Notes: generated by a model from the letters alone, not told the origin. A stretch of 64,000 bases of DNA from Gammaproteobacteria bacterium (GCA_018970145.1 JAGWWY010000001.1:62001-126000), one strand, 5' to 3'. Positions 1 to 10,090 are shown, counted from the first letter of the stretch. Made by a program: numbers and translations.

Positions 1-109
1 CGATGTCGGCGGTATCGGTGTTGGTCATCGATTGGACGACGATGGGTGCACCGCCGCCGACGCGGACACCGCCCACTCGGGTTACCACACTCGTTCGTCG
101 CTGGATCAT
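1..109 (-). CDS. ispG: IspG, 4-hydroxy-3-methylbut-2-enyl diphosphate synthase (partial, N-terminus only)
   Basis: Only the first 36 codons are inside the window; the gene continues leftward. The readable product starts MIQRRTSVV and contains [14 protein letters not shown], which matches the conserved N-terminus of IspG (GcpE), the [4Fe-4S] enzyme of the non-mevalonate isoprenoid pathway. In the family this segment begins the TIM-barrel domain; the cluster-binding cysteines lie outside the view. The ATG overlaps the stop codon of the upstream DUF885 gene by four bases (ATGA), so the two are probably cotranscribed and translationally coupled. The identification rests on a short but very characteristic stretch. 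Confidence 0.88.
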   Translation of the reverse strand, partial: MIQRRTSVVTRVGGVRVGGGAPIVVQSMTNTDTADI

Positions 110-1890
110 CGTGCCTTCCTCGCTATCCAAGCGCGCACTTTACCCTCCATGACATCGAGTGGCACGGCGCCGGTCTCGAGCACCACGTCATGGAAGGCGC
201 GGATGTCGAAACGAGCGCCAAGCTGCTGCTCAGCCTCGCGCCGCAGCGCTTGGATGCGCAGCTGCCCGATCTTGTAGGCGAGCGCTTGGCCTGGCCAAGC
301 GATGTAGCGATCGATTTCATTGACGATGTCGGCCTCGGTCTTGGCCGCATTATCTTTGAAAAACTCGATCGCCTGTTGGCGACTCCAGCCTTTCGAGTGC
401 AGCCCCGTATCGACCACGAGGCGTACCGCGCGCCACATGTCATAGGTCAATTGCCCAAACTTCGAGTAGGGGTCTTGGTAGAGACCGAGCTCCTCCCCGA
501 GACTCTCGGAGTAGAGCGCCCAGCCTTCGACGTAAGCCGTATAGCCGGCGTTTCGACGGAACTGCGGCATCGATGCCTGCTCCATGGCGAGCGCAATTTG
601 CAAGTGATGTCCGGGAACCGCTTCGTGCACCGACAGCACCTCCATCTCGTACTTGGGCCGCACCTCGGGGCGATACAGATTGACGTAGTAAAAGCCCGGT
701 CGCGTGCCGTCGGCTGCCGGCGGCTGGTAATAGGCGGTGGTGGTGTTCGGCGCGCTCGTGCTTGGTATCGCGCGCACGCCATAGGGAGTGCGTGGCAGCT
801 TGCCAAAGAGTTTGACGAGACCAGGGTCGATACGTTTCGAGACGGCTTGATAGGCCTCGAACAAGGCTTCCGGTGTCGGGTAATAGAACTGCGGGTCAGT
901 GCGCAGGAAGACAAAAAACTCTTGTAAGCCACCCTTGAAGCCGACGCGATCTTTGATCGCGAGCATCTCGCTACGTATCCGCGCAACTTCCGAGAGGCCG
1001 ATGGCGTGGATTTCCTCCGCGGTCAGCGCGCTGCTCGTGGTGTGATAGGCGATGCGTTCGCGGTAGAAATCGGCACCCGCCGGTGTCGCCGAGATGCCGA
1101 CGCTGTCACGTGTGGCCGGTAGGTAGCGTTGCTCGAATGCCGTCGTGAAACGCCGATAGGCGGGCAGCACGACGGTCTCGATGGCGCGCAGACCGGCCGC
1201 TGTCAGACGTGCCCGGCTGGCGGTATCGATCTGGTCTGGGAACCGACTGAATGGCGCGTAGAACGGGCTGTCCTCGGGCTTGGACACGTTTTGCAGCGCG
1301 AGCTGTGCCGGGATTCTTTGCATGATCACGCGCGGTTGCGTGCGCCCCTCGCGAACGGCGAGATCGAGCAGCGCGATGTGTTGGTCGATGAGCGTGCCGA
1401 TTCCATTGAGGCGCGCAATCCAATCTTCGTAGTCTTTGACCGACTGGAAGGGAAGCAACTCGGTGATTTCCGACAGCGTCTGGATGCCGCCCTGATGATC
1501 GATACGATAAAGCCAAGGCTTGAACGATGCGGTGGCAAGGCGCTGCCGGTACTCGCGCTCGAAAAGATCGTAATCCAGTTGCTCGGCGGGAGTGAGAGCG
1601 TCGCGCGGAATCGCCTTCAGTGACGCGAGGGTGGCGCGATCTGCGGCGATCCGCTGGTCGATCGCAGCGATCGACAGGTCGGTCCAGCGGTCGTTGTACC
1701 GGGTGTCACCGAGATAGGTCGCACTTTGTGGATCGGCCGCGAGCTCTGCCTCCCAGGTGCGTTCGAACAAGGCCGTCAGGGACGTCGAGGCGGGCTCCGC
1801 CGTGGTACCGGTGGGAATCGAGAGCAGATTCAAGGCGACGACCGGGAGTAACTTCAAGGTCGAGAGGATGGACCGCAAGTGGGACGGCAT
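106..1890 (-). CDS. DUF885 family putative metallopeptidase, exported
   Basis: The 594-residue protein has a hydrophobic N-terminal segment (about residues 8-30) that looks like a signal peptide, so it probably acts in the periplasm. Around residues 421-428 it carries HEAVPGHH, the HExxxGHH-type motif typical of DUF885 proteins and expected to bind zinc. A second conserved acidic stretch, [10 protein letters not shown], lies about 30-40 residues further on. Length and layout fit full-length DUF885 proteins, which resemble M3-like peptidases and whose substrates are mostly unknown. Its stop overlaps the ispG start, so it is probably the first gene of that transcript. The family assignment is firm; peptidase activity is inferred. 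Confidence 0.85.
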   Translation of the reverse strand: MPSHLRSILSTLKLLPVVALNLLSIPTGTTAEPASTSLTALFERTWEAELAADPQSATYLGDTRYNDRWTDLSIAAIDQRIAADRATLASLKAIPRDALTPAEQLDYDLFEREYRQRLATASFKPWLYRIDHQGGIQTLSEITELLPFQSVKDYEDWIARLNGIGTLIDQHIALLDLAVREGRTQPRVIMQRIPAQLALQNVSKPEDSPFYAPFSRFPDQIDTASRARLTAAGLRAIETVVLPAYRRFTTAFEQRYLPATRDSVGISATPAGADFYRERIAYHTTSSALTAEEIHAIGLSEVARIRSEMLAIKDRVGFKGGLQEFFVFLRTDPQFYYPTPEALFEAYQAVSKRIDPGLVKLFGKLPRTPYGVRAIPSTSAPNTTTAYYQPPAADGTRPGFYYVNLYRPEVRPKYEMEVLSVHEAVPGHHLQIALAMEQASMPQFRRNAGYTAYVEGWALYSESLGEELGLYQDPYSKFGQLTYDMWRAVRLVVDTGLHSKGWSRQQAIEFFKDNAAKTEADIVNEIDRYIAWPGQALAYKIGQLRIQALRREAEQQLGARFDIRAFHDVVLETGAVPLDVMEGKVRAWIARKAR

Positions 1891-1951
1891 CGGGGGGCTC
1901 CTGTCAGGACGTATGGACAGTGTAAGTCAGGCGCCGCGCGATCGTGCGGGC

Positions 1952-1967
1952 TGCTATGATGACGCCC
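1952..1967 (+). promoter_or_regulatory. Extended -10 promoter of the glycine cleavage operon
   Basis: TGCTATGAT fits an extended -10 element (TGn followed by TATGAT at 1955-1960). No good -35 hexamer is seen 16-18 bases upstream, as is common for extended -10 promoters. The predicted start near 1967 lies about 17 bases before the first glycine aptamer, the placement needed to transcribe the whole leader. Confidence 0.5.
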
Positions 1968-1983
1968 GTTCGCGTTATCAGAC

Positions 1984-2174
1984 CTCGCCGGAGAGATTCG
2001 AGCGCCCCGCTACAGGGCGACTTCGGACGCCGAAGGCGCAAGTTTCCGCCCGGAAACGCTCAGGCAGAAGAACGGCAGGTCGCAGGCGAACTCTGGAGAG
2101 CGGCTCCCCACCGGGAGTCCACCGAAGGGGAGCGGTACGGCAAGTACCCGATCTCTCAGGTTCAAGGACAGAGG
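1984..2174 (+). promoter_or_regulatory. Tandem glycine riboswitch
   Basis: Two successive copies of the glycine-aptamer core are visible. The first has GGAGAG at 1990-1995, then GCCGAAGGCGCAA, then CGCTCAGGCAGAAGAACGGC. The second has CTCTGGAGAG from 2091, ACCGAAGGGG, then CTCTCAGGTTCAAGGACAG, and its P1 helix closes with CTCTG (2091-2095) pairing CAGAG (2169-2173). These blocks are the signature of the gcvT-type glycine riboswitch, which binds glycine and controls glycine cleavage genes. It lies directly upstream of gcvT and ends two bases before an intrinsic terminator, so control of readthrough is the likely mode. Confidence 0.93.
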
Positions 2175-2175
2175 G

Positions 2176-2214
2176 GCGGCGGAGGTCGAGAGGCCTCCGC
2201 CGCTCTTTTTTTTT
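2176..2214 (+). terminator. Intrinsic terminator, expression platform of the glycine riboswitch
   Basis: GCGGCGGAGG (2176-2185) and CCTCCGCCGC (2194-2203) form a perfect 10-bp G+C stem with an 8-base loop, followed by TC and nine T residues (2206-2214). This is a textbook rho-independent terminator in the leader, 35 bases before gcvT. The stem base could extend through 2174-2170 by pairing with the T tract, which would compete with the P1 helix of the second aptamer. Confidence 0.92.
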
Positions 2215-2249
2215 GGCTTGGGCTTGTCCGCTCGAGGAGGGCGCAGAGC

Positions 2250-3350
2250 ATGGGACGCAAGACACCGCTACACGATCTGCATGTCGCGCAAGGCGCGCGC
2301 ATGGTCGATTTCGGCGGCTGGGATATGCCAGTCAACTACGGCTCGCAAATCGAGGAGCATCATCATGTTCGGCGCGATGCCGGCATGTTCGATGTTTCGC
2401 ACATGTGTGTCGTTGATTTGCGTGGGGCTGCCACTCGTGCGTTTCTCTTGCGTCTCGTGGCAAACGATGTCGGCAAATTGCGCATCGCAGGTAAGGCGCT
2501 CTACAGCTGCATGCTCAACGCCACGGGCGGTGTGATCGACGATCTGATCGTTTATTTTTTGACCGAGAGTCATTTCCGAATCGTGGTCAATGCGGGCACG
2601 CGGGATCACGACCTCGCCTGGATGCGTCGGTGTGCGGCCGATTGGGGTCTCGACGTCGAGATCCTCGAGCGCGACGACCTTGCCATGATCGCTGTTCAAG
2701 GGCCGAGGGCACGTACAGCAGTGGCGGCGTTGCTGGCGCCTGAGGATCGTGAGCGCGCGCTGTTGCTCGAGCCCTTCTTTGGTATCGAATGCGGCGCGTG
2801 GTTCGTCGCGCGCACCGGCTACACCGGTGAAGATGGTTTTGAAGTCGTGATTCCCGCCGTAGAGGTCGAGTCCGTGTGGCGAGCGCTCAGCGCTGCCGGT
2901 GTCGCGAGTTGCGGTCTCGGCGCGCGCGACACATTGCGTCTGGAAGCGGGTATGAATCTCTATGGCAACGACATGGACGAGACTCGCCATCCGCTCGAAT
3001 CAGGGCTGGCTTGGACCGTCGCCTTCGAGCCCCTCGAACGCGACTTCGTCGGGCGTGCAGCGCTCGAGGCCATCCGTCAGTCCGGTGGCTCGCCGATGAA
3101 ACTCGTCGGCTTGTTACTCGAGGATCGCGGGGTCTTGCGCTCCCACCAAAAAGTGGTGGTGCCCGGCGTGGGCGAAGGCGAGGTGACCAGTGGCACCTTT
3201 TCGCCGACGCTCGAGCGGTCCATTGCATTCGCTCGTGTGCCGCGTGCCACGGGCGAGACCGTACAAGTCGACATCCGCGGCAAGTTGCTCGCAGCCCGGG
3301 TCGTGAAGTTGCCTTTCGTTCGTCACGGACGCGCTCTCATCAGCCTTTGA
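2250..3350 (+). CDS. gcvT: GcvT, aminomethyltransferase (glycine cleavage T protein)
   Basis: T protein of the glycine cleavage system; it transfers the aminomethyl carbon from lipoyl-H protein to tetrahydrofolate and releases ammonia. The 366-residue product begins [19 protein letters not shown] and has the conserved N-terminal FGGWDMPV (21-28) and the folate-site motif [11 protein letters not shown] (90-100), whose Asp97/98 aligns with the catalytic aspartate region. The reading frame is open further upstream into the riboswitch, but the ATG at 2250 follows GAGGAGG with 9-base spacing and matches the usual family start. It is the first gene of the gcv operon and lies under glycine riboswitch control. 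Confidence 0.95.
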   Translation: MGRKTPLHDLHVAQGARMVDFGGWDMPVNYGSQIEEHHHVRRDAGMFDVSHMCVVDLRGAATRAFLLRLVANDVGKLRIAGKALYSCMLNATGGVIDDLIVYFLTESHFRIVVNAGTRDHDLAWMRRCAADWGLDVEILERDDLAMIAVQGPRARTAVAALLAPEDRERALLLEPFFGIECGAWFVARTGYTGEDGFEVVIPAVEVESVWRALSAAGVASCGLGARDTLRLEAGMNLYGNDMDETRHPLESGLAWTVAFEPLERDFVGRAALEAIRQSGGSPMKLVGLLLEDRGVLRSHQKVVVPGVGEGEVTSGTFSPTLERSIAFARVPRATGETVQVDIRGKLLAARVVKLPFVRHGRALISL

Positions 3351-3361
3351 GGAGTATCCCC

Positions 3362-3757
3362 ATGAGCCAAGTTCTCGCCGATTTACGCTACGCCAAATCC
3401 CACGAATGGGCCCGCTCGCTGCCGGATGGACGCATTGAAGTCGGCATCACCGATCACGCGCAGCACGCGCTGGGGGATCTCGTTTTCGTCGATGTGCCGC
3501 CAGTGGGTACGGCGCTCGCTATCGGTGGCGCTTGCGCTGTCGTCGAGTCGGTCAAGGCGGCGAGCGATGTCTATTCGCCCGTGGCCGGGACGGTCGTCGA
3601 GGTGAATGCGTCTTTATCGGGTAGCCCCGAGCTCATCAACGAAGATTGCTATGGCAAGGGTTGGCTCTATCGCGTGCAACCGGCGTCATCCTCGGGCCTC
3701 GATGCGCTGCTCGACGCCAGCGCGTATTCGGCCGTGCTTGCCGCTGAGGGGGGCTGA
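3362..3757 (+). CDS. gcvH: GcvH, glycine cleavage system H protein (lipoyl carrier)
   Basis: Small lipoyl carrier that shuttles the aminomethyl group from P protein to T protein. The 131-residue product has the lipoylation motif [14 protein letters not shown], with the modified lysine at about residue 65. The typical start (YAKSHEWAR) and C-terminal WLYRV are present. The ATG at 3362 was chosen over longer in-frame starts because it follows gcvT by 11 bases with GAGGAG upstream and gives the usual family length of about 130. It sits between gcvT and gcvPA as in many gcv operons. Confidence 0.96.
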   Translation: MSQVLADLRYAKSHEWARSLPDGRIEVGITDHAQHALGDLVFVDVPPVGTALAIGGACAVVESVKAASDVYSPVAGTVVEVNASLSGSPELINEDCYGKGWLYRVQPASSSGLDALLDASAYSAVLAAEGG

Positions 3758-3759
3758 TC

Positions 3760-5133
3760 ATGCCGTTCATTCCGCACACGGAGCAGGATGTACGCGAGAT
3801 GCTCGTGACCATTGGCGCGCCTTCGATCGATGCGCTGTTCGATGAGATTCCGGCGAGCCTGCGTATCTCGGGTCTGGATGGCATCCCCGAGGGTCTCTCG
3901 GAGATGGAGATCGGTCGGCTGATGGGCGAGCGAGCGCGGCTCGACGGTCGACCGCTGTCGTTCCTGGGTGCCGGTGCCTACGAGCATCACATTCCATCGG
4001 CGGTCTGGACGATCACCACTCGCGGTGAGTTCTACAGCGCCTATACGCCTTACCAGGCTGAAGCGAGCCAGGGCACGCTGCAGTTGATCTACGAATACCA
4101 GACGATGATTTCGAGCCTCACGGGCATGGAAGTCTCGAACGCGTCGCTCTACGACGGCGGCTCAGCTGTGGCAGAGGCGGCGCTGATGGCCGTACGCGCC
4201 CATCGCAAGTCGAAGAGCTTGCGCGTGCTCGTGCCGCAGACGGTGAACCCGAATTACCGTCGGGTGGCCATCAGCACCGCCGGCAATCAGGGGTTGCGTT
4301 TCGAGACGGTGGCTTACCGTCGCGAAGATGGCTGCATCGATCGCGAGGCGCTCGCTGCTTACGCCGGTGAGGACATCGCCGCGCTCGTGATTCAGCAACC
4401 CAATTTCTTTGGTCAACTCGAAGATGTCGATGCGTTGACCGATTGGGCGCACGAGCAGGGCATGCTCGTCATTGCGGTCGTCAATCCGACTTCGCTCGCG
4501 TTATTGAAGCCGCCGGGCGAGTGGGGCAAGACCGGCGCCGATATTTGTGTCGGTGAAGGTCAACCCCTCGGCGTTCCGCTCTCCTCGGGCGGCCCGTACT
4601 TCGGCTTCATGACGACGCGCATGGAATACGTGCGCTCGATGCCGGGCCGTATCGTTGGGCGCACTGTCGATCTCGATGGCAAGCAAGGTTATACGCTCAC
4701 CTTGCAGGCTCGCGAGCAGCACATCCGTCGTGGCAAGGCGACGTCCAACATCTGCACCAATCAGGGTCTGCTGATGACGGCGGCGACGATCTACATGACT
4801 TTGATCGGACCGCAGGGTCTGTCGAAGGTGGCTGCAGCTTCGATGCAGCGCAGTGACGAACTCGTCGAGGCGCTCACCCAGGTGAAGGGGGTACGTGCTG
4901 CCTTCAAGGGGCCGCGTTTCCACGAAGCGGTCTTGTTGCTCGATCGACCCGCCTCGGCGGTGCTGCGTGAGCTCGAGGCGCAGGGCATCTTGGGCGGCTT
5001 GGATCTCTCGGGGGATTATCCGGAGCTGGGTTCGGCGCTGCTCGTGTGTGCGACTGAAACGAAGACGGCGGGCGATCTCGCTCGCTACGCCGCAGCGCTC
5101 GGCGCTGCCGTGCAAAAGGTGCGTGCGGCTTAA
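3760..5133 (+). CDS. gcvPA: GcvPA, glycine dehydrogenase (decarboxylating) subunit 1
   Basis: N-terminal half of the split two-subunit P protein, which decarboxylates glycine and loads the remainder onto H protein. The 457-residue product starts [10 protein letters not shown] and shows subunit 1 signatures such as [12 protein letters not shown] and [11 protein letters not shown]. The PLP-binding lysine is in the partner subunit, as expected. It starts two bases after the gcvH stop and is followed after 13 bases by gcvPB. Split P protein is common in some gammaproteobacteria and in Firmicutes and Archaea, whereas E. coli has a single fused GcvP. Confidence 0.95.
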   Translation: MPFIPHTEQDVREMLVTIGAPSIDALFDEIPASLRISGLDGIPEGLSEMEIGRLMGERARLDGRPLSFLGAGAYEHHIPSAVWTITTRGEFYSAYTPYQAEASQGTLQLIYEYQTMISSLTGMEVSNASLYDGGSAVAEAALMAVRAHRKSKSLRVLVPQTVNPNYRRVAISTAGNQGLRFETVAYRREDGCIDREALAAYAGEDIAALVIQQPNFFGQLEDVDALTDWAHEQGMLVIAVVNPTSLALLKPPGEWGKTGADICVGEGQPLGVPLSSGGPYFGFMTTRMEYVRSMPGRIVGRTVDLDGKQGYTLTLQAREQHIRRGKATSNICTNQGLLMTAATIYMTLIGPQGLSKVAAASMQRSDELVEALTQVKGVRAAFKGPRFHEAVLLLDRPASAVLRELEAQGILGGLDLSGDYPELGSALLVCATETKTAGDLARYAAALGAAVQKVRAA

Positions 5134-5146
5134 GGAGAACGAATCC

Positions 5147-6634
5147 ATGAACCAGATCCTCGAAAAATCTATTTTCGAATATTCACGTGCGGGTCGTAGT
5201 GCCCACGCGCAGCAGCCGCCGGGTGCAGATGTGGCCTCGGCCGCCCAGAAGATTCCGGCCGCGCTGCGTCGTCGCACGGCGCCGATGCTGCCGGAGGTGA
5301 GTGAGCTCGATGCCGTGCGTCACTTCACGCGACTCTCGCAGTTGAACTTCTCCATCGACACGAACTTCTACCCGCTCGGTTCGTGCACGATGAAGTACAA
5401 CCCGAAGGCCTGTAACCAATACGCCATGCTGCCCGAGTTCCTCGCGCGTCATCCGCTCGCGCCGGATACGCAAGGCCAAGGCTTCCTCTCCTGCATGTTC
5501 GAGTTGCAGGAAATGCTCAAGGAAGTCACCGGTATGAAGGCGGTGTCGCTCAACCCGATGGCCGGAGCGCACGGCGAATTTGCGGGTGTGGCGATGATCC
5601 GCGCTTATCATCGCGCCCGCGGCGACCTCGCACGAAACGAGATCATCGTACCCGAGGCAGCGCACGGTACGAATCCTGCGACGGCGACCATGTGTGGTTG
5701 TATCGTCAAAGAAATTCCGGTCGATGCCCAGGGTGACGTCGATCTCGACGCGCTCGCCAAGGCCGTGGGACCCAATACCGCGGGCATCATGCTCACCAAT
5801 CCGTCGACGCTCGGTGTGTTCGAGCGCAAGATCGAACAGGTTGCCAAGCTCGTGCACGGTGCGGGCGGCTTGCTCTATTACGATGGCGCGAATCTGAACG
5901 CGATCCTCGGCAAGGTTCGCCCGGGCGATATGGGCTTCGATGTCATCCACATGAACTTGCACAAGACCTTTTCCACGCCGCACGGTGGCGGTGGACCGGG
6001 TGCCGGTGCCGTGGGTGTCAGCGCGCGACTCGAACCCTTCCTGCCGGTGCCGATCGTGGGACGCGAGGGCGATCATTACCGCTGGCTCTCCGAAGCCGAC
6101 CGGCCGCAGTCGATCGGCCGGTTGTCGGCCTTCATGGGTAATGCGGGGGTCTTGCTGCGTGCCTACATCTACATGCGCATGTTGGGTCGTGAGGGCATGA
6201 GTCGCGTCGGCGAATACGCGACGCTCAATGCCAACTACGTCATGGCGAGGTTGCGCCAGGCGGGCTTTGATCTTGCTTACCCCGAGCGACGCGCCAGCCA
6301 CGAGTTCATCGTGACCATGAAGCGTCAAGCGAAGGAGTTGAACGTCACGGCGATGGATATCGCCAAGCGCTTGCTCGATTACGGCTTCCACGCGCCGACC
6401 ACCTACTTCCCCTTGCTCGTACCCGAGTGTCTGCTCATCGAGCCAACCGAGACCGAAAGTCGCGAAACACTCGATGGGTTCGTCGCGGCGATGGCGAGCA
6501 TAATGGCCGAGGCGCAAGCCGATGCGAGCACGTTGAAGACGGCGCCGCACACCATGCCGGTCCGAAGATTGGATGACGTTCGTGCTGCAAAACAGCTAGA
6601 TCTGACTTGGAAGCCGGTAAACTCTGCTGCGTGA
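5147..6634 (+). CDS. gcvPB: GcvPB, glycine dehydrogenase (decarboxylating) subunit 2
   Basis: C-terminal half of the split P protein and the PLP-bearing subunit. The 495-residue product contains [18 protein letters not shown] with the PLP lysine at about residue 273, and [11 protein letters not shown] near residues 77-87, both diagnostic. The ATG at 5147 lies behind TAAGGAGAACG, which also contains the gcvPA stop, so translation is closely coupled. The frame is open upstream inside gcvPA, but that part resembles no P protein. The last codons overlap the dgkA start. Confidence 0.96.
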   Translation: MNQILEKSIFEYSRAGRSAHAQQPPGADVASAAQKIPAALRRRTAPMLPEVSELDAVRHFTRLSQLNFSIDTNFYPLGSCTMKYNPKACNQYAMLPEFLARHPLAPDTQGQGFLSCMFELQEMLKEVTGMKAVSLNPMAGAHGEFAGVAMIRAYHRARGDLARNEIIVPEAAHGTNPATATMCGCIVKEIPVDAQGDVDLDALAKAVGPNTAGIMLTNPSTLGVFERKIEQVAKLVHGAGGLLYYDGANLNAILGKVRPGDMGFDVIHMNLHKTFSTPHGGGGPGAGAVGVSARLEPFLPVPIVGREGDHYRWLSEADRPQSIGRLSAFMGNAGVLLRAYIYMRMLGREGMSRVGEYATLNANYVMARLRQAGFDLAYPERRASHEFIVTMKRQAKELNVTAMDIAKRLLDYGFHAPTTYFPLLVPECLLIEPTETESRETLDGFVAAMASIMAEAQADASTLKTAPHTMPVRRLDDVRAAKQLDLTWKPVNSAA

Positions 6635-7014
6635 ACAACTCAACACCGACAGATCGACTGAAGCCGACGGGCCTGATCCGTCTGTTGCGCGCTTTTGGCA
6701 ACAGCTGGAAAGGGTTCGTCGGTGCGTATCGTGAAGAGGCCGCTTTTCGGCAGGAGCTCGCGCTCTGCGTGATGCTCTTTCCGCTCGGGCTGTGGCTTGG
6801 AGAGAGCGGCGTCGAACGGGCACTGTTAGTCGGACCGATCTTCATCGTGCTGATTGTCGAACTGCTCAACAGCGCGGTCGAAGCGACGGTGGATCGCATC
6901 GGTCTCGAGCGCCATGCTCTCTCGGGGCTCGCCAAAGATATCGGCTCGGCGGCGGTGTTCACTTCGTTTGCCTTGCTCGGCGTCGTCTGGGCACTGGTGC
7001 TATTCGATTATTGA
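6631..7014 (+). CDS. dgkA: DgkA, diacylglycerol kinase
   Basis: Small inner-membrane kinase that phosphorylates diacylglycerol to phosphatidic acid, recycling lipid left by membrane-derived glucan and envelope synthesis. The 127-residue product has three hydrophobic segments (about 42-58, 62-82 and 103-125) and the signature [16 protein letters not shown], with Glu77, Asn80 and Glu84 matching the catalytic and metal-binding residues of the family. A GTG start at 6631 overlapping the gcvPB stop (GTGA) gives the usual length; a TTG at 6607 would add eight residues. Confidence 0.92.
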   Translation: MNNSTPTDRLKPTGLIRLLRAFGNSWKGFVGAYREEAAFRQELALCVMLFPLGLWLGESGVERALLVGPIFIVLIVELLNSAVEATVDRIGLERHALSGLAKDIGSAAVFTSFALLGVVWALVLFDY

Positions 7015-7042
7015 TTCCCGCGGTGCGGGACGGAGACTCGAC

Positions 7043-7981
7043 ATGGCGGCACTTATCTGTGGTTCGGTAGCCTACGACACCGTCATGGTCTTCGAGGGTC
7101 ACTTCAAAGATCACATCCTCGCCGATCGTATCCACATGTTGAACGTGGCTTTCCTCGTGCCGGGGTTGCGACGAAACTTCGGTGGCTGTGCTGGTAACAT
7201 CGCCTACAACCTCAAGCTCTTGGGCGGTGAGGGCAAGGTGATGGCGACCGTCGGCACTGATTTCGGTCCGTATCGCGCTTGGATGCAGAACTGCGGCCTG
7301 TCGCTGGATCACATCCGGCAGCTCGAGGACGAATACACCGCGCAGGCTTACATCACGACGGACGCCGATAACAACCAGATTACGGCTTTTCATCCGGGCG
7401 CCATGAATCACGCGCACGTCAATCACGTACCCAAGAACGCCGGCATCGACCTCGGCATCGTGGCTCCCGAGAGTCATCTCGGCATGCTCGAACACGCTGC
7501 GCAATTTGCAGCAGCCGGTATACCCTTTATCTTTGACCCCGGTCAGGCCATGACGCTGCTCGGCCCCGATGATTTGCGTACGCTTATCGGGCAGTCGCGT
7601 TGGGTTGCAGTCAATGATTACGAAGCGAGTCTGCTCGTCGAGCGCACCGGTTGGTCGCTTGGGGAGATCGCAGCGAAGGTGGCCGCGCTGATCGTCACCC
7701 GAGGAGCTGCCGGTTCGCAGATCCACGTCGACGGCAACATGATCGAGATCCCCGCCGTGGCGCCAGAGAAGATTGCCGACCCGACCGGTTGTGGCGACGC
7801 ATATCGGGGCGGCTTGCTGTTCGGCTTGCAGCGCGGGCTCGATTGGGAAACGACCGGACGCATCGCCTCGCTGATGGGTTCGATCAAGATCGTCCAGCAT
7901 GGTACGCAGAACCATCGCTTCTCTCGCGAGGAGTTCGTGACACGCTATCGTGCGGCCTTCGGTGCGTCGCTGACTCTTTGA
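7043..7981 (+). CDS. PfkB-family carbohydrate/nucleoside kinase (adenosine kinase-like)
   Basis: Ribokinase-fold sugar or nucleoside kinase of 312 residues. The N-terminal GGCAGNIAYNLKLLG (47-61) matches the substrate-binding PfkB signature, and DPTGCGDAYRGG (246-257), with catalytic Asp252, matches the second signature and anion hole. The GCGDAYRGG variant and the overall length fit the bacterial proteins annotated as adenosine kinase, but the substrate cannot be settled from sequence alone. The ATG at 7043 lies 28 bases after dgkA with GGAG nearby. The next gene starts two bases after its stop, so they are cotranscribed. Confidence 0.85.
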   Translation: MAALICGSVAYDTVMVFEGHFKDHILADRIHMLNVAFLVPGLRRNFGGCAGNIAYNLKLLGGEGKVMATVGTDFGPYRAWMQNCGLSLDHIRQLEDEYTAQAYITTDADNNQITAFHPGAMNHAHVNHVPKNAGIDLGIVAPESHLGMLEHAAQFAAAGIPFIFDPGQAMTLLGPDDLRTLIGQSRWVAVNDYEASLLVERTGWSLGEIAAKVAALIVTRGAAGSQIHVDGNMIEIPAVAPEKIADPTGCGDAYRGGLLFGLQRGLDWETTGRIASLMGSIKIVQHGTQNHRFSREEFVTRYRAAFGASLTL

Positions 7982-7983
7982 CG

Positions 7984-9036
7984 ATGTCTGATCCCGCGGT
8001 CCCAGAGTCCGCCGGATTCGATCTCTTCGGCGAACCGTTGGCGCCAGCGACCAGGCGCCGCACAGCGCGTTCTGCCGCGGGGTCTTCACGGGTGGCTGCC
8101 GCGACGGCGGCCTGCGAATACACCTCGCTAGCTGCGCAATTGCCCGCTCGCTTGCGGATGGGGACATCGACTTGGTCTTTCTCGGGTTGGAATGGTCTCG
8201 TCTACGCTGACGAATACAACGAGTCGACGCTCGCGCGATCGGGGCTCTCCGCCTACAGCGCTCATCCTTTGTTGCGATCGGTCGGCGTCGATCGGAGTTA
8301 CTACCGACCTCTGGATGCCGATACCTTGGCTCGTATGCGCAAAGCGGTCAGTGCCGATTTTCGTTTCTTGTTGAAGGCGCATGCCGCGTTGATGCTCCCG
8401 AAGTCGGCGCGCCGACCGGTCTATCTTGAGGGTGTCCCCGATGTTTTTCTCGATGTCGATCATGCGACTCGCTACGTGATTGATCCTGCCCGACGCGCGC
8501 TCGGCGAAACGCTCGGTGTCGTGTTGTTCCAGTTCTCGCCGCTCGGCGCGCGCGTGCTCGGTTACCGACGCGAGTTACTGCAGCGTCTCCATGAGTTTCT
8601 GCGGGCACTACCCGAGGGAGTGAACTACGCCATCGAATGGCGTGATCCCGAGATGCTTGGCCTCGATTATCAACAGATGCTGTATGCCTCGGGTGCCGTG
8701 CACGGCTACGCGCAGCATCCGCGCATGCCACCGGTCGACGCTCAGGGTGATAGCGGCGCAGAGCGGACCTCGAGCAGTCGCGGTCCCCTCGTCATCCGTT
8801 GGTTGTTGGCACCGGGTCGCAGCTACGAAGAGGCCAAGACCGCTTACGCACCCTTCGATCGCTTGATCGATCCGGATCCGCTGGCCCGTCAAAAAATCGT
8901 TGGGCTCGCGCGGGGCGCACTCGCGGCGGGGCGAGACGTGACGATCATCGTCAACAACAAGGCTGAAGGATCTGCCCCGCTCAGCATCATCGAACTCGCG
9001 CGTGAGTTTGCCGCGCCTGAGACAGCCCTCGGGTAA
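7984..9036 (+). CDS. DUF72 family protein (YecE-like)
   Basis: A 350-residue protein whose domain starts around residue 57 with MGTSTWSFSGW, the usual DUF72 opening (GTSGWSY-like), followed by FRFLLKAH and LGVVLFQFSP, typical TIM-barrel-like strands of this family. The first 55 residues are Ala/Arg-rich and probably disordered; they include FDLFGEPL, a short motif seen before the domain in some relatives. The biochemical role of the family is not established. It starts two bases after the kinase gene and ends nine bases before tsaC. Confidence 0.82.
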   Translation: MSDPAVPESAGFDLFGEPLAPATRRRTARSAAGSSRVAAATAACEYTSLAAQLPARLRMGTSTWSFSGWNGLVYADEYNESTLARSGLSAYSAHPLLRSVGVDRSYYRPLDADTLARMRKAVSADFRFLLKAHAALMLPKSARRPVYLEGVPDVFLDVDHATRYVIDPARRALGETLGVVLFQFSPLGARVLGYRRELLQRLHEFLRALPEGVNYAIEWRDPEMLGLDYQQMLYASGAVHGYAQHPRMPPVDAQGDSGAERTSSSRGPLVIRWLLAPGRSYEEAKTAYAPFDRLIDPDPLARQKIVGLARGALAAGRDVTIIVNNKAEGSAPLSIIELAREFAAPETALG

Positions 9037-9045
9037 AATCTCGCG

Positions 9046-10056
9046 ATGAGCGTTCCGATTGAAGCAAGCGATGCCGACATCGCGGCGGCCGTAAAGGCGC
9101 TGCGGGCAGGTGAGCTTGTGGCGTTTCCCACCGAGACCGTTTACGGGCTCGGTGCCGACGCAGGCAACTCCGCTGCGCTGTCGCGTGTCTATGCGGCCAA
9201 GGGTCGTCCCACCGACCATCCGTTGATTTTGCATTTGGCCGACGTCGCGCAGCTTACACGCTGGGTGGCGGCGTTGCCCGCGCCCACGGCGACGCGGGTA
9301 GAGCAGCTCGCGCAACGGTTTTGGCCGGGACCACTCACGTTGGTGTTGCCGTGCGCTGCCGAGGTGTCGCCCGTGTTGACCGGAGGTCAGACCAGCCTCG
9401 CCGTGCGTGTGCCGAGTCATCCGGTCGCGCAACGCCTGCTGCGCGCGTTCGGTAGTGGCATTGCAGCTCCATCGGCCAACCGCTACGGCCGCGTGTCACC
9501 GACCCGTGCCGTGCACGTGCGTGAAGAGTTTCCCGAGGGTGTCATGATTCTCGAGGGCGGTGACTGCGAAGTGGGTGTCGAATCGACGATCCTTTCGCTG
9601 CTCGAGACGCCGCCGCGCATCCTGCGACCCGGGATCATTGGCCGCGAGTCGCTCGAAGCGTTGATCGGTCCGCTCGCGCTTGGTTCGTCGACCACGGTGC
9701 CGCGCGTGCCGGGCTCCATGCCGCAGCACTACGCGCCGCAGACGCCGGTCGAGCTCGTGGCGGTCGAGGCGCTTGATGCGCGGATCAAGTCCTGCATTGC
9801 ATCCGGTGAGGCCGTTGCCGTGCTCGCACGTAGCGCACCGGAGACTCGCATGGCATCGGCCCGCGGCGCGATATCGCTGCCTGTGCGCCGTTGGCTGCAA
9901 GCACCCGCGTCATCGGCCGCTTACGCTCACGATCTGTATGCCAACTTGCGCTCGCTCGACAAAGAAAACGCCGCGCGTATCCTCATCGAGCAGGTTCCCA
10001 CAAGTCCCGAGTGGGACGCCGTGCGGGATCGACTGAGCCGTGCTGCGGCACGTTGA
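9046..10056 (+). CDS. tsaC: TsaC/Sua5, L-threonylcarbamoyladenylate synthase
   Basis: Makes threonylcarbamoyl-AMP from threonine, bicarbonate and ATP, the first step of t6A37 modification in ANN-decoding tRNAs. The 336-residue product has the YrdC-fold core: GELVAFPTETVYGLGADA, then KGRP, WPGPLTLVL and APSANRYGRVSPT, which carry the nucleotide and threonine contacts. It is longer than E. coli TsaC (about 190) and includes the Sua5-type C-terminal extension joined through a linker starting PGSMPQHYAP, the conserved gate sequence. It lies inside the plus-strand run between the DUF72 gene and the decarboxylase. Confidence 0.93.
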   Translation: MSVPIEASDADIAAAVKALRAGELVAFPTETVYGLGADAGNSAALSRVYAAKGRPTDHPLILHLADVAQLTRWVAALPAPTATRVEQLAQRFWPGPLTLVLPCAAEVSPVLTGGQTSLAVRVPSHPVAQRLLRAFGSGIAAPSANRYGRVSPTRAVHVREEFPEGVMILEGGDCEVGVESTILSLLETPPRILRPGIIGRESLEALIGPLALGSSTTVPRVPGSMPQHYAPQTPVELVAVEALDARIKSCIASGEAVAVLARSAPETRMASARGAISLPVRRWLQAPASSAAYAHDLYANLRSLDKENAARILIEQVPTSPEWDAVRDRLSRAAAR

Positions 10057-10090
10057 ATTTTCATCCACCGCGTTTCAGGTATCCATCATC

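Noticed and set aside
1944-2249. N-terminal extension of gcvT through the riboswitch
   Set aside because: The frame is open, but the translated segment is non-protein-like and coincides with two conserved glycine aptamers and a terminator. The ATG at 2250 has a strong Shine-Dalgarno.
5183-6550. 455-codon open frame on the minus strand opposite gcvPB
   Set aside because: It lies entirely antisense to a clear P-protein gene, has arginine/histidine-rich composition typical of shadow frames in GC-rich DNA, and shows no recognisable domain.
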